Shown: piece after piece, positions 1 through 7,164 of the stretch | Position numbering within the stretch: the first letter of the stretch is position 1 | How the letters are laid out: each line of letters opens with the position of its first letter | Origin: Zetaproteobacteria bacterium | Lineage (GTDB): Bacteria > Pseudomonadota > Zetaproteobacteria > Mariprofundales > Mariprofundaceae | DNA length: 10,386 bases | Reading direction: 5' to 3' | NCBI GenBank assembly: GCA_021545665.1 | Contig: JAJRTX010000194.1 | Span: 1-10,386, forward strand | Position numbers and translations under genes: made by a program | Notes under the pieces: generated by a model | Told to the model about the DNA's origin: nothing | What the model saw: only the letters and a program-made list of their open reading frames with translations | The model's database searches: none

Positions 1-24
1 GAACAATCAGTGGACGAAGGCTGC

Positions 25-31
25 GAGGAAG
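25..31 (+). promoter_or_regulatory. Ribosome binding site deciding the terminase start
   Basis: GAGGAAG lies 8 nt upstream of the ATG at 40. The GTG at 10 in the same frame has no purine-rich site before it, so the ATG at 40 is preferred. The frame is open to the left edge, so an upstream start cannot be fully excluded. Confidence 0.6.
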
Positions 32-39
32 ATTGGGTA

Positions 40-1545
40 ATGTTTCCAGAGACTGCTCCCCCCACAATCGCCTCCCGCCACATGGGGGATTCGCCGGCAG
101 AGACAATCAAAGGGTTTGTCACTGGTTTGTTGGCGGTAAGGTTTGACAAACCGAAGCCGGTACCGCCGTTTCATCTTGAGATGTGGGAGTTATGCACTTC
201 TGACGAGCCGAAGGTAGCGATTGCAGCGCCCCGATCTTCGGCGAAATCGACCGCCATCACGCACAGTTACATTCTTGCGATGATGTTGTTCAGGGTAAAG
301 CGATTCTGCCTGCTGGTTTCTGATACTGAGGGGCAGGCTGCTGAATTTCTTGGTGACATAAAGACGGAGCTTGAGGAAAACGAAACGCTGAGGGAAGCGT
401 TTGGTGTTGTCGAACTGGTAAAGGCAACGGAGACGAACATAATCTGCAGGTTGTTTGACGGGCACACGTTCAGGATTCAGGCAAAAGGGTCTGAGCAGAA
501 AGTACGCGGGCTCAAGTGGAAGAACATGCGTCCTGATCTGATCGTCGGTGATGATCTTGAGAACGATGAATGCGTAATGAACTCTGAACGGCGTGAGAAG
601 TTTCGGCGCTGGTTCATGAACGCCCTGGTTCCATGCGGATCAGATTCTTGCTGGGTAAGGATTGTTGGTACGATATTGCACCTTGATTCAATGCTACAGA
701 GGCTGCTGAATGACCCAACGTGGGACACACTGAAGTATGAAGCGCACAATCATGATTTTTCCGAGATACTGTGGCCTGAACAGTTTCCTAAAAATCGTCT
801 GCTCAAGATAAGAGCAGGATATGAGGCACAGAATGACCCGGAGGGGTATGCCCAGGAGTATTTGAATTGCCCGGTCGCAATCGAAAATGTATTTTTCAAC
901 AAGGATTATTTTTTCGATTTTGACCGTGATGGCGACGGAATTGCTTTGCTCCCGACGCTCGAATATTTTGCAGCAGCAGATTTCGCGATTTCCGAGCGCG
1001 AGAAAGCGGATTATACGGCGATTGTTGTTGTTGGCGTTGACTCTGCAGGGATTCTTCATGTTGTAGATGCGAAGCGCGGAAGATGGGACGCAGACGAGAT
1101 AATTTCAGAACTGATTGCGACTCAGAAGATGTGGAAGCCGAATATATTCACATTTGAAACATCGCAGATAGACAAGGCGATCTACCCATCGCTTGAACGT
1201 GAAATGATCCGTCAGAATGTCTATCTGAATATCATGAAAGTGACCCCGGTTAAATCAAAGACCATGCGTGGGTCTTCCATACAGGCGATGCACAAGGCTG
1301 GGAGTATACGGTACGATAAAGCTGCTTCATGGTTTTATGATTTCCACACAGAGATGCTTACCATTGCGAATTCCGGCCCGCGTGGCGCTCATGATGATTA
1401 TTTTGATGCATTTTCATACTGTGGCCTTACTGTAAACCAGTTTTTTGAGGCAATGAGTCCTGAAGAAGAGGAAGAAGAGGCATACGATACGGCTTTTTAT
1501 GAAAGCTACGCAGAGACTGGGCAGTGCGCAACAACAGGATACTAG
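40..1545 (+). CDS. terL: Terminase large subunit (DNA-packaging ATPase and nuclease)
   Basis: This is the packaging motor: it hydrolyses ATP to push phage DNA through the portal and cuts the concatemer with its nuclease domain. Numbered from ATG 40 (501 aa), an ATPase domain carries a variant Walker A, APRSSAKST (residues 63-71, K69), with Ala where Gly is usual. A Walker B-like stretch LIVGDDLE lies at 167-174, and a coupling motif IVGTILHLDS at 208-217. The RNase H-like nuclease has acidic candidates D314 (AADFAIS), D324, E373 and D452/D453 (HDDYFDAF). A D-rich loop (293-300) links the two domains. The C-terminus ends in a run of six Glu and a Tyr/Ala-rich tail. The portal gene starts 3 nt after the stop. 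A small terminase subunit would be expected upstream, outside the window. The family call is firm; the exact start is less so, because the frame is open to position 1 and GTG 10 is an alternative. Confidence 0.93.
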   Translation: MFPETAPPTIASRHMGDSPAETIKGFVTGLLAVRFDKPKPVPPFHLEMWELCTSDEPKVAIAAPRSSAKSTAITHSYILAMMLFRVKRFCLLVSDTEGQAAEFLGDIKTELEENETLREAFGVVELVKATETNIICRLFDGHTFRIQAKGSEQKVRGLKWKNMRPDLIVGDDLENDECVMNSERREKFRRWFMNALVPCGSDSCWVRIVGTILHLDSMLQRLLNDPTWDTLKYEAHNHDFSEILWPEQFPKNRLLKIRAGYEAQNDPEGYAQEYLNCPVAIENVFFNKDYFFDFDRDGDGIALLPTLEYFAAADFAISEREKADYTAIVVVGVDSAGILHVVDAKRGRWDADEIISELIATQKMWKPNIFTFETSQIDKAIYPSLEREMIRQNVYLNIMKVTPVKSKTMRGSSIQAMHKAGSIRYDKAASWFYDFHTEMLTIANSGPRGAHDDYFDAFSYCGLTVNQFFEAMSPEEEEEEAYDTAFYESYAETGQCATTGY

Positions 1546-1548
1546 AAA

Positions 1549-3705
1549 ATGGAACTTGAGACGAAACTTGGTATTAAAGAAATTGTTGATAGCAAGAATG
1601 TAGCAACATTGCTCAGCGAGAATGACCTGTCTGTAATAGGGGCTCACGTTGTTCAGTCCTACGAAACTGATCTTCAGTCAAGGCAGGCGTGGGAAACAAA
1701 GATGAGAACAGCTACTGATCTGGCATTACAGATCGTTCAGGAAAAAACGACGCCATGGCGTGGGGCAAGCAATGTCAAATTCCCGCTGTTGACAATTGCC
1801 AGCCTGCAATTCGCCGCTCGGGCCTATCCTGCGCTTGTCAAGGCTCCTGATATTGTGAAATACCGCGTTCAGGGGAAAGACGACGGGCAAAAAGCAGCGC
1901 GTGGCGCAAGAATATCGGCCCATATGTCGTATCAATTACTTGAGCAGGACGAACAATGGGAAGAACATCAGGACCGTGCATTTATCGCCTTGCCAATACT
2001 CGGATGTATTTTCAAAAAAAGCTATTACAGTTCAAATGATGGGCACAACAGGTCAACGCTTGTGCTGCCAAAGTCCCTGGTTGTTCACTATTACGCGAAA
2101 TCTCTGGAAAAGTGTGAGAGGAAAACAGAGATTATTCCGTTATACCAGCGTGAAATCAGGGAACGCGAACTGAAGGGGATATTCATTGAGAATGAATACG
2201 GCCCTGCTCCATATCCAGAACCAGAACAGTCGGACAAGAGACAGGGGACTGTTCAACCTCCTTCCGATGATGATACACCGCGTGATTTCCTTGAGCAGCA
2301 CTGTTATCTCGATCTTGATGGAGACGGGTATAAGGAACCGTACGTAGTCACTGTTGACAAGGCGACAAAAAAGCTTGCAAGGATCGTTCCTCGATTCGCC
2401 AATATTGTCACGGAGCAATCAGTAAAAATCGAAGAACTGACAAAGCGTATGCGGGAGTTCGCCGCATCTATCCCGGCTCCAGAAGAAGGTATGCGCCCAT
2501 CTCCGGAGCATGTTTCTCAGATACGCGCTGCAGAAGCAACAATCAGGGAAATGCAGGATGAAATAACGAAAATTTCAGAAGAGAAGCCAAAGGTTTTACG
2601 GATAGAAGGGATAGAGTATTACACCAAATATTCATTTATCCCTTCACCGGATGGCGGGTTCTACGATCTTGGTTTTGGCGCGTTGCTTGGTCCGCTGAAT
2701 GATTCGGTTAATACGCTGATCAATCAATTGATAGACTCAGGAACGCTGCAGAATGGATCGGTCGGATTTATCGGCAAGGGGGCTAGAATAAAAGGCGGGA
2801 AGGTAAGGTTCCAGCCGAATGAATGGAAGCGGGTGAATGTTTCAGGCGGCGTACTTAGGGATTCACTGGTTCCGCTGCCAATTAACCAGCCATCATCAGT
2901 TTTGTTCCAGCTACTTGGCCTGTTGGTCAGTTATTCCGAGAGGGTTGGCTCTGTTACCGAAGCGATGACCGGAGAGAATGTCGGGCAGAACACACCAGCA
3001 TATAACATGAACGCGATGCTTGAGCAGGGGCTTCAGGTTTTCAACGGGATTTTCAAGAGAATCTACCGTTCATTCAGAAGCGAACTGCGAAAGCTGTATC
3101 GACTGAATGCCATCTACCTTGAGATGGAAGAATATTTTGCATATCAGGATTCTGATTTGTCAGTGCTGAAATCTGACTATTCGGCTGATCCAAAAGACCT
3201 TATTCCTGCTGCGGACCCGAATGCATTTTCTAACACGGAAAAAACAATGAAGGCTCAGGCTGTTGCGCAACGAGCGCAGGTAACACCTGGGTATGACCCG
3301 ATAAAAGTAGAGCAGCGGCTTCTTGAGGCAATGGACATTCCTGATGTAAACGAGATATTCCCGTTGGTCCCGGAAGTCAACCAGGAGACTGGCGAACAAA
3401 CTGGCGGGCTGACATACAAGTTTCCGCCGCAGCCGAATCCGGAGTTCGAGATCAAGCGGGCAGAGGAGCAGCGCAGGACTCTTGAGGCTCAGTCGCGGCA
3501 TGATCTAAGATCACGCGAGCTGGAAGGGAAGCTTGCCGTTAATGAAGCTCAGGTGATCAAGTTAATGGCAGAGGCAAGGCTTGCCGAAGATGCTCCGGAG
3601 CTGGCAAGATTGAAGCTGATAGCGAAGCAGATTTCTGATGCAAGAAACGCGGCCATCGAAGAGAGAAAGATAGATGAGTCAGGTAGCAATAAGGAAGTAG
3701 CATGA
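1549..3705 (+). CDS. Portal protein
   Basis: The portal is the dodecameric ring at one capsid vertex that nucleates assembly, is the DNA channel and docks terminase and then the tail. The 718-residue length is close to the P22 portal (about 725). The N-terminal signature TPWRGASNVKFPLLTIA (residues 68-84), followed by ARAYPALVK, is one I recognise from portals of podovirus-like phages. An Asp-rich loop DLDGDGYKEP (255-264) resembles a calcium-type loop. Residues about 285-348 look coiled-coil, interrupted by a Pro-rich turn. The C-terminal 631-718 is highly charged and helical, as in the barrel/crown helices of long portals. AGGA at 1536-1539 precedes the ATG by 9 nt. The stop overlaps the next start (ATGA), which suggests coupled translation. 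Family and role are confident; assignment to a precise portal subfamily is from memory. Confidence 0.92.
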   Translation: MELETKLGIKEIVDSKNVATLLSENDLSVIGAHVVQSYETDLQSRQAWETKMRTATDLALQIVQEKTTPWRGASNVKFPLLTIASLQFAARAYPALVKAPDIVKYRVQGKDDGQKAARGARISAHMSYQLLEQDEQWEEHQDRAFIALPILGCIFKKSYYSSNDGHNRSTLVLPKSLVVHYYAKSLEKCERKTEIIPLYQREIRERELKGIFIENEYGPAPYPEPEQSDKRQGTVQPPSDDDTPRDFLEQHCYLDLDGDGYKEPYVVTVDKATKKLARIVPRFANIVTEQSVKIEELTKRMREFAASIPAPEEGMRPSPEHVSQIRAAEATIREMQDEITKISEEKPKVLRIEGIEYYTKYSFIPSPDGGFYDLGFGALLGPLNDSVNTLINQLIDSGTLQNGSVGFIGKGARIKGGKVRFQPNEWKRVNVSGGVLRDSLVPLPINQPSSVLFQLLGLLVSYSERVGSVTEAMTGENVGQNTPAYNMNAMLEQGLQVFNGIFKRIYRSFRSELRKLYRLNAIYLEMEEYFAYQDSDLSVLKSDYSADPKDLIPAADPNAFSNTEKTMKAQAVAQRAQVTPGYDPIKVEQRLLEAMDIPDVNEIFPLVPEVNQETGEQTGGLTYKFPPQPNPEFEIKRAEEQRRTLEAQSRHDLRSRELEGKLAVNEAQVIKLMAEARLAEDAPELARLKLIAKQISDARNAAIEERKIDESGSNKEVA

Positions 3706-3971
3706 ACGATCCCAAGGCCACGATTGAACAGGTAATAGAGTGGGTTGAAAACCCTGTTACCGTTGCATTGCATGAGTTGATAGTTGAAGAACTGACAGCA
3801 ATCAGGGAAACTCCAGTAACAGACTGCCTAATTGCCGGTTCGCCAAGCCGATCCCATGAAAATCTTGTCGAGATTGAGGCAAGAGAGCGGGTTTGGGAAA
3901 CGCTGGAAGAGATTTTGAAAGGAGATTGGGAGTATTTCACAAGTGAGGACGAGAAAGATGACGAAGATTGA
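3702..3971 (+). CDS. Small acidic helical protein, unknown function
   Basis: This 89-residue protein is squeezed between portal and co-chaperonin. It overlaps the portal stop by 4 nt (ATGA) and the next gene by 14 nt, so it is probably translated by coupling. It is predicted largely alpha-helical and strongly acidic, ending EDEKDDED. The segment WVENPVTVALHELI (residues 14-27) resembles a pattern (W-x-x-x-P-V-T-x-x-L) I have seen in small unnamed proteins beside phage portal genes, but no function is established. There is no signal peptide, membrane segment or catalytic motif. It could be a minor head-assembly or packaging factor, which is position-based inference only. That it is a real gene is supported by tight packing and gene order. 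Confidence 0.75.
   Translation: MNDPKATIEQVIEWVENPVTVALHELIVEELTAIRETPVTDCLIAGSPSRSHENLVEIEARERVWETLEEILKGDWEYFTSEDEKDDED
3945..3949 (+). promoter_or_regulatory. Ribosome binding site for the GroES-like gene
   Basis: GAGGA inside the end of the preceding gene lies 8 nt before ATG 3958. The in-frame GTG at 3943 has no such site upstream, so the shorter start is chosen. Confidence 0.6.
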
Positions 3972-4404
3972 GCCAGTAAGGAATATGTCCGGAGTATCGC
4001 CAAAAGGAGACCGGGTTGTGGTCATGCCGGACATTATCGAGGAAGTTACGGCAGGGGGGATCATTATCCCGGAAACTGAACGGACCAAACATCAATTGGC
4101 GCAGGCTACAGGGGTTCTGGTCGCCACAGGGGCGGATGCATGGGTGCATACCGTCACTGTCACAGAGCGCCTGATTGACGGCGTATGGAAAGAGGTGGAG
4201 CGCACCAGGACGGGGTTTTCTGAACCATTCGCCAAGGTAGGCGATAGAGTATGTTTCGCCAAATACAACGGAATCCAGTTCGATGGGAACGACGGGCATA
4301 AGTACCGGCTTTTGAATGATCAGGATATTACTGCGGTCGCATCAGATGAGGTGGATTTCTCGGATATGAGGAGCAGAGCTCCGTTAAGTCAGTCAGCACA
4401 GTGA
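3958..4404 (+). CDS. GroES-like phage co-chaperonin
   Basis: Co-chaperonins cap the GroEL folding chamber. Phage versions such as T4 gp31 replace host GroES when coat protein folds. Numbered from ATG 3958 (148 aa), the GroES order is visible. The first strand is KGDRVVVMP (16-24), followed by a mobile loop EEVTAGGIIIPET (28-40) whose I35-I36-I37 matches the GroEL-binding Ile-Val-Leu tripeptide. Then come TGVLVATG (51-58), KVGDRVCF (93-100) and a final strand NDQDITAVAS. Between G58 and K93 there are about 35 residues, against roughly 17-20 in bacterial GroES, so the roof-loop region is enlarged by residues about 62-92 (WVHTVTVTE...RTRTGF). A polar tail of about 20 residues follows the last strand. 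It sits directly between portal and scaffold genes, which points to a capsid-assembly role (inference). The fold is confident; its client is unknown. Confidence 0.88.
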   Translation: MTKIEPVRNMSGVSPKGDRVVVMPDIIEEVTAGGIIIPETERTKHQLAQATGVLVATGADAWVHTVTVTERLIDGVWKEVERTRTGFSEPFAKVGDRVCFAKYNGIQFDGNDGHKYRLLNDQDITAVASDEVDFSDMRSRAPLSQSAQ

Positions 4405-4408
4405 GGAG
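4403..4408 (+). promoter_or_regulatory. Ribosome binding site for the scaffold gene
   Basis: GAGGAG overlaps the stop codon of the co-chaperonin gene and sits 6 nt before ATG 4415. It is only 3 nt from the in-frame GTG at 4412, so ATG 4415 is preferred. Confidence 0.65.
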
Positions 4409-4414
4409 ATAGTG

Positions 4415-5161
4415 ATGAGCGAAGAAAGAAACTATGAATCTGAAGCGAAAGCCGATGGGTGGACGCCGAAAGAGGAGTGGAAGGGCGATGAGTCAAAATG
4501 GGTTGATGCCAAGACGTTCGTTGAAAAAGGCGAGAAAATCTCTGGCATCCTGAAATCGAAAATCAGCCGGCTTGAAGAGCGCGTTGAGAGTCTTACCGAG
4601 TCAAATGCGAAGTTCAAGACATACACCGACGCGCAGATGGCGCGGGAGCGGAAAAAGAACGAGACGCTTATTGCAGAACTTGAGAAAATCAGGAAAGAGG
4701 CGATTACCGATGGCGATGGCGATGCTTTTGATGCCGCCGATAAGCGGATCAAGCAACTTCAGCAGCAGGAGGTTGCCCCGCCGGTAGATACGACCGCAGA
4801 GCACAAAAAGCTGGCAGATGCTTGGACTGCGGAAAATCCATGGTATGCTACCAATGAAAAGCTAGGGAGATATGCTGACGGTGTAGCAGAGCAGATCGTT
4901 GCTCAAGGGTTTACCGGCAAGGCATATTTCGATGAATTGACCAAGAAAGTAAAAGAAACTTTCCCGGAAGAATTTCAGAATTCTGCCCGCTCACGCCCCA
5001 ACGGGGTCGAAGAAGGTGGCGGGCAGGGAGCAAGTCAAGGCAGCAAGAAGCATACCTGGGATAATCTCCCAGAGGAAGCCAAGGCCGCAGCCAAGCGGTT
5101 TGAGAAAGATATTCCCGGATTTTCCCGCGATGATTATGTCGCAAACTATGAATGGGATTAA
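4415..5161 (+). CDS. Putative capsid scaffolding protein
   Basis: The scaffold directs coat protein into a procapsid and then leaves or is degraded. The 248-residue product is hydrophilic and mostly helical. Its N-terminus reads GWTPKEEWKGDESKWVDAKT (residues 15-34), a pattern I recognise from scaffold candidates upstream of phage coat genes. A long coiled-coil stretch follows (about 38-97), then an Asp-rich segment DGDGDAFD (99-106) coded by near-repeats of GATGGC. A conserved-looking globular helical part (128-186) and a flexible Gly/Ser/Gln linker (191-211) come next. The C-terminal helical hairpin (about 214-248, with EEAKAAAKRFEKD) is in the place where P22 scaffold carries its coat-binding domain. 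No protease motif is seen. The role comes from composition and position, between portal and coat genes, rather than from a catalytic signature. Confidence 0.75.
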   Translation: MSEERNYESEAKADGWTPKEEWKGDESKWVDAKTFVEKGEKISGILKSKISRLEERVESLTESNAKFKTYTDAQMARERKKNETLIAELEKIRKEAITDGDGDAFDAADKRIKQLQQQEVAPPVDTTAEHKKLADAWTAENPWYATNEKLGRYADGVAEQIVAQGFTGKAYFDELTKKVKETFPEEFQNSARSRPNGVEEGGGQGASQGSKKHTWDNLPEEAKAAAKRFEKDIPGFSRDDYVANYEWD

Positions 5162-5165
5162 GGAG
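5161..5165 (+). promoter_or_regulatory. Ribosome binding site for the 150-residue gene
   Basis: AGGAG begins at the last base of the scaffold stop codon and lies 7 nt before ATG 5173. An in-frame ATG at 5152, inside the scaffold gene, has no comparable site. Confidence 0.65.
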
Positions 5166-5172
5166 CAAGATT

Positions 5173-5625
5173 ATGTCTGATCAAAAGACTGAGCAAGGGA
5201 AAAGACGAGCAAGGGTGCCTTTCAGTGGCCATCGAACGAAACTGCAACTGTCTGATGAAGATGCCAAGGCATTGTCTGATGCTGGTTGGGTTCCGAGATG
5301 GATCAATGATCAGGACGGAAGAGTTCAGAGAGCGCAGGCTGGCGGATATGAGTTCGTCAAGCCTGAAGAAGCGACCTCTATTGGTCAATTCTCGGTCGTA
5401 AAGCCGAAAGGGCTGGACGGCAAAGTTAGCATGATCGTCTCGAAAGGGTCCGCCACACCGATTACTGCGTACCTGATGAAGATCCAAAAAGAATTCTGGG
5501 TTGAAGATCAGGATGCAAAGGAAGAGAAGAATCGCCGTGTGGATGATGCCTTGAAAGCCGGTCGTCCGGGGGGGGTGGAAGTGGAAAACCAATATGTCCC
5601 GAAGGGGCATGAGCAGCAAATTTGA
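5173..5625 (+). CDS. Conserved-looking phage protein between scaffold and capsid, unknown function
   Basis: The product is 150 residues with a basic N-terminus (GKRRARVPFSGHRTKLQL, residues 9-26), a motif GWVPRWINDQDGRVQRAQAG (38-57) followed by GYEFV, and a charged helical C-terminal half (about 99-130). The WIND(Q)-GR-x-QxAxxGGYEFV pattern is one I associate with unnamed proteins encoded just before phage coat genes. I know of no assigned function. It has no membrane or export signal. Expression between scaffold and cement/coat genes suggests a virion or assembly component (inference). The gene contains an eight-G run (5568-5575) near its 3' end, in frame as Pro-Gly-Gly-Val. The ATG at 5152 would add seven residues overlapping the scaffold gene and is less likely. 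Confidence 0.8.
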   Translation: MSDQKTEQGKRRARVPFSGHRTKLQLSDEDAKALSDAGWVPRWINDQDGRVQRAQAGGYEFVKPEEATSIGQFSVVKPKGLDGKVSMIVSKGSATPITAYLMKIQKEFWVEDQDAKEEKNRRVDDALKAGRPGGVEVENQYVPKGHEQQI

Positions 5626-5685
5626 TTTTTGCGGCTATGTTTCCGTCCATTCCCTTGTATTCATTTTTTTATGAGGAATTGAAAC
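5626..5685 (+). other. Short AT-rich intergenic gap before the cement/capsid pair
   Basis: These 60 nt hold a T7 run (5664-5670) and the ribosome site GAGGAA (5673-5678) for the next gene. I see no hairpin before the T run and no convincing -35/-10 pair. A phage-specific late promoter cannot be excluded. Confidence 0.5.
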
Positions 5686-6255
5686 ATGGCCAACACAGAT
5701 GCCGCGTTTGGGTTTCGCCCGACCAACAGGGATGGGAGTCCCTATAATGGTGCGACACTCAGAGGCGTTTTTGCATCAGGCGATGCGACAGCCACTTTTA
5801 TCGGGGATGCGGTCAAACTGGCCGGATCTTCAGTAGACGGCTATCCAACGCTTGCTCAGTGCGCTGCTGGCGACCCCGTAATCGGTGTTGTCACTGGCTT
5901 TGAGGTAGACCCTGATGATCTTGGGGCCCAATACCGAAAAGCATCGACGCAGCGATTCTGCACATATGCTCCCGTAGACAGTACCTACTTCGAGGTTCAG
6001 GCCGACGATGTAGGGGCCACACTTGCCGCCACGGATGTTGGATTGAATGCCAACTTCGTTGTTGGAAGTGGGGATACTGCCTACGGGGTTTCGGCGATGG
6101 AACTGGATACCAGCTCCAAAGCTACCACAGCAACACTGGACCTCCAGATCGTAGCAATCACAGAACGAAGCGATAACGTCGTTGGCGAGACAAACGCCAC
6201 TGTTATCGTCAAGTTCAACGATCCGCAGTCCAAAGCCGGCCGGACGGGGGTATAG
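5686..6255 (+). CDS. Putative head decoration/cement protein
   Basis: The 189-residue protein is rich in beta strands, Gly, Ala and Thr, with almost no predicted helix. Recognisable pieces are DAAFGFRP (residues 5-12), FIGDAVKLAG (38-47), GDPVIGVVTGFE (62-73), VGLNANFVVGSGDT (118-131) and MELDTSSKATTATLDLQIV (138-156). These match a family I recall as being encoded immediately upstream of podovirus- and siphovirus-type coat genes and usually left as hypothetical. Position and composition suggest a shell-stabilising protein, comparable to the place of the BPP-1 cement gene just before its coat gene. That comparison is by gene order and was not checked by alignment. GAGGAA at 5673-5678 gives a good ribosome site. 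The coat gene follows after 3 nt, so the two are likely made together. Confidence 0.7.
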   Translation: MANTDAAFGFRPTNRDGSPYNGATLRGVFASGDATATFIGDAVKLAGSSVDGYPTLAQCAAGDPVIGVVTGFEVDPDDLGAQYRKASTQRFCTYAPVDSTYFEVQADDVGATLAATDVGLNANFVVGSGDTAYGVSAMELDTSSKATTATLDLQIVAITERSDNVVGETNATVIVKFNDPQSKAGRTGV

Positions 6256-6258
6256 ATC

Positions 6259-7164
6259 ATGGCTGTTATTTCAACAGGAAATCACCCAAAGGCCCTTTGG
6301 CCCGGCGTCTATGCCTGGTTCGGAGCCAATTACGAACAGCATGTGAAGCAGTGGACCGATCTGTTTGATGTCAAGACCTCGAGCAAGAAGTACGAGGAAT
6401 TGGTTGAGCAGACAGGGTTCGGCCTTGCCCCTGTGAAGCCTGAAGGAACCGGGACGGTTTATGCGTCTCATTCACAGGGTGCTGTATCTCGTGGCACTAT
6501 GGTCGCTTATTCTCTCGGGTTCATTGTTACCCGTGAAGAGCTTGCCGACAATTTGTACGAGGAAGTATCAATGCAGAGATCAGCCTCTTTGGCGTTTTCT
6601 GCTGCTCAGACCCGTGAGAATGTCGGCGCTAACGTATACAACCGTGTTATCAACGGGTCATATGTTGGCGGAGACGGACAGCCGCTTGGCTCTGTGTCTC
6701 ACCCGTCATTGGCAGGCAATCAGTCGAACATTCTTGCAACTGCTGCAGATTTATCAGAAGCCTCTCTTGAGGATCTGACCATCCAGATCATGGATGCGAA
6801 GAACTCTAACGGACATCATATATCCCTTCAGCCGCAGCGCCTGATTGTTCCTACTGCACTTGTCTACGAAGCACAGCGGATTCTGAAATCAGTTCAGCGC
6901 TCCGGCACTGCTGATAATGATGACAATGCGCTTCGCAGCCTGTCGGTAATCCCTGATGTGAGTGTGAACAACTATCTCACTGATCCGGATGCCTGGTTCA
7001 TTCGCACCAATGCTCTTAACGGGATGTGCTGGTTTGATCGTGAGCCGGTGCAGTATACGAAGGATGTTGATTTCGACACGGATAACGCGAAGTCGAAATT
7101 CTACATGCGGTTTGTCCCGTTTTGGGGCGACTGGCGTGGATGTTATTCGTCGTCAGGGGCTTAG
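6259..7164 (+). CDS. Major capsid protein
   Basis: This 301-residue protein should form the capsid shell. Stretches I recognise from a coat-protein family of podovirus-like phages, to which I believe the BPP-1-type coat belongs, are NHPKALWPGVYAWFG (residues 8-22), QTGFGLAPVKPEG (51-63), ANVYNRVINGSYVGGDG (124-140), RLIVPTAL (194-201), DPDAWFI (242-248) and FVPFWGDWRG (285-294). An HK97-type fold is expected for such coats, but it cannot be seen directly here. The start lacks a normal ribosome site. Only GGACGGGGG (6242-6250) precedes it, with a 3-nt gap from the upstream stop, so coupled translation is likely. A structured 142-nt gap follows the stop. No N-terminal prohead-protease segment is evident, in keeping with a separate scaffold gene. 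Confidence 0.88.
   Translation: MAVISTGNHPKALWPGVYAWFGANYEQHVKQWTDLFDVKTSSKKYEELVEQTGFGLAPVKPEGTGTVYASHSQGAVSRGTMVAYSLGFIVTREELADNLYEEVSMQRSASLAFSAAQTRENVGANVYNRVINGSYVGGDGQPLGSVSHPSLAGNQSNILATAADLSEASLEDLTIQIMDAKNSNGHHISLQPQRLIVPTALVYEAQRILKSVQRSGTADNDDNALRSLSVIPDVSVNNYLTDPDAWFIRTNALNGMCWFDREPVQYTKDVDFDTDNAKSKFYMRFVPFWGDWRGCYSSSGA

Noticed and set aside
694..1059. 121-codon open frame on the - strand inside the terminase gene
   Set aside because: It is wholly within a clear terminase coding region and its translation resembles no family I know.
1459..1481. GAA/GAG repeat at the end of the terminase gene as a DNA repeat element
   Set aside because: It is simply the coding of a Glu run in an acidic C-terminal tail.
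3557..4003. 148-codon open frame on the - strand across the portal end, small gene and co-chaperonin start
   Set aside because: It is Ser-rich low-complexity shadow coding opposite three well-supported overlapping + genes, with no family resemblance.
5664..5670. T7 run as a terminator before the 189-aa gene
   Set aside because: No hairpin stem precedes it, and the ribosome site follows at once.
5626..5685. Sigma-70-type promoter before the cement/capsid pair
   Set aside because: TTGATT at 5622-5627 and TATGTT at 5636-5641 are only 8 nt apart, too close for a working -35/-10 pair.
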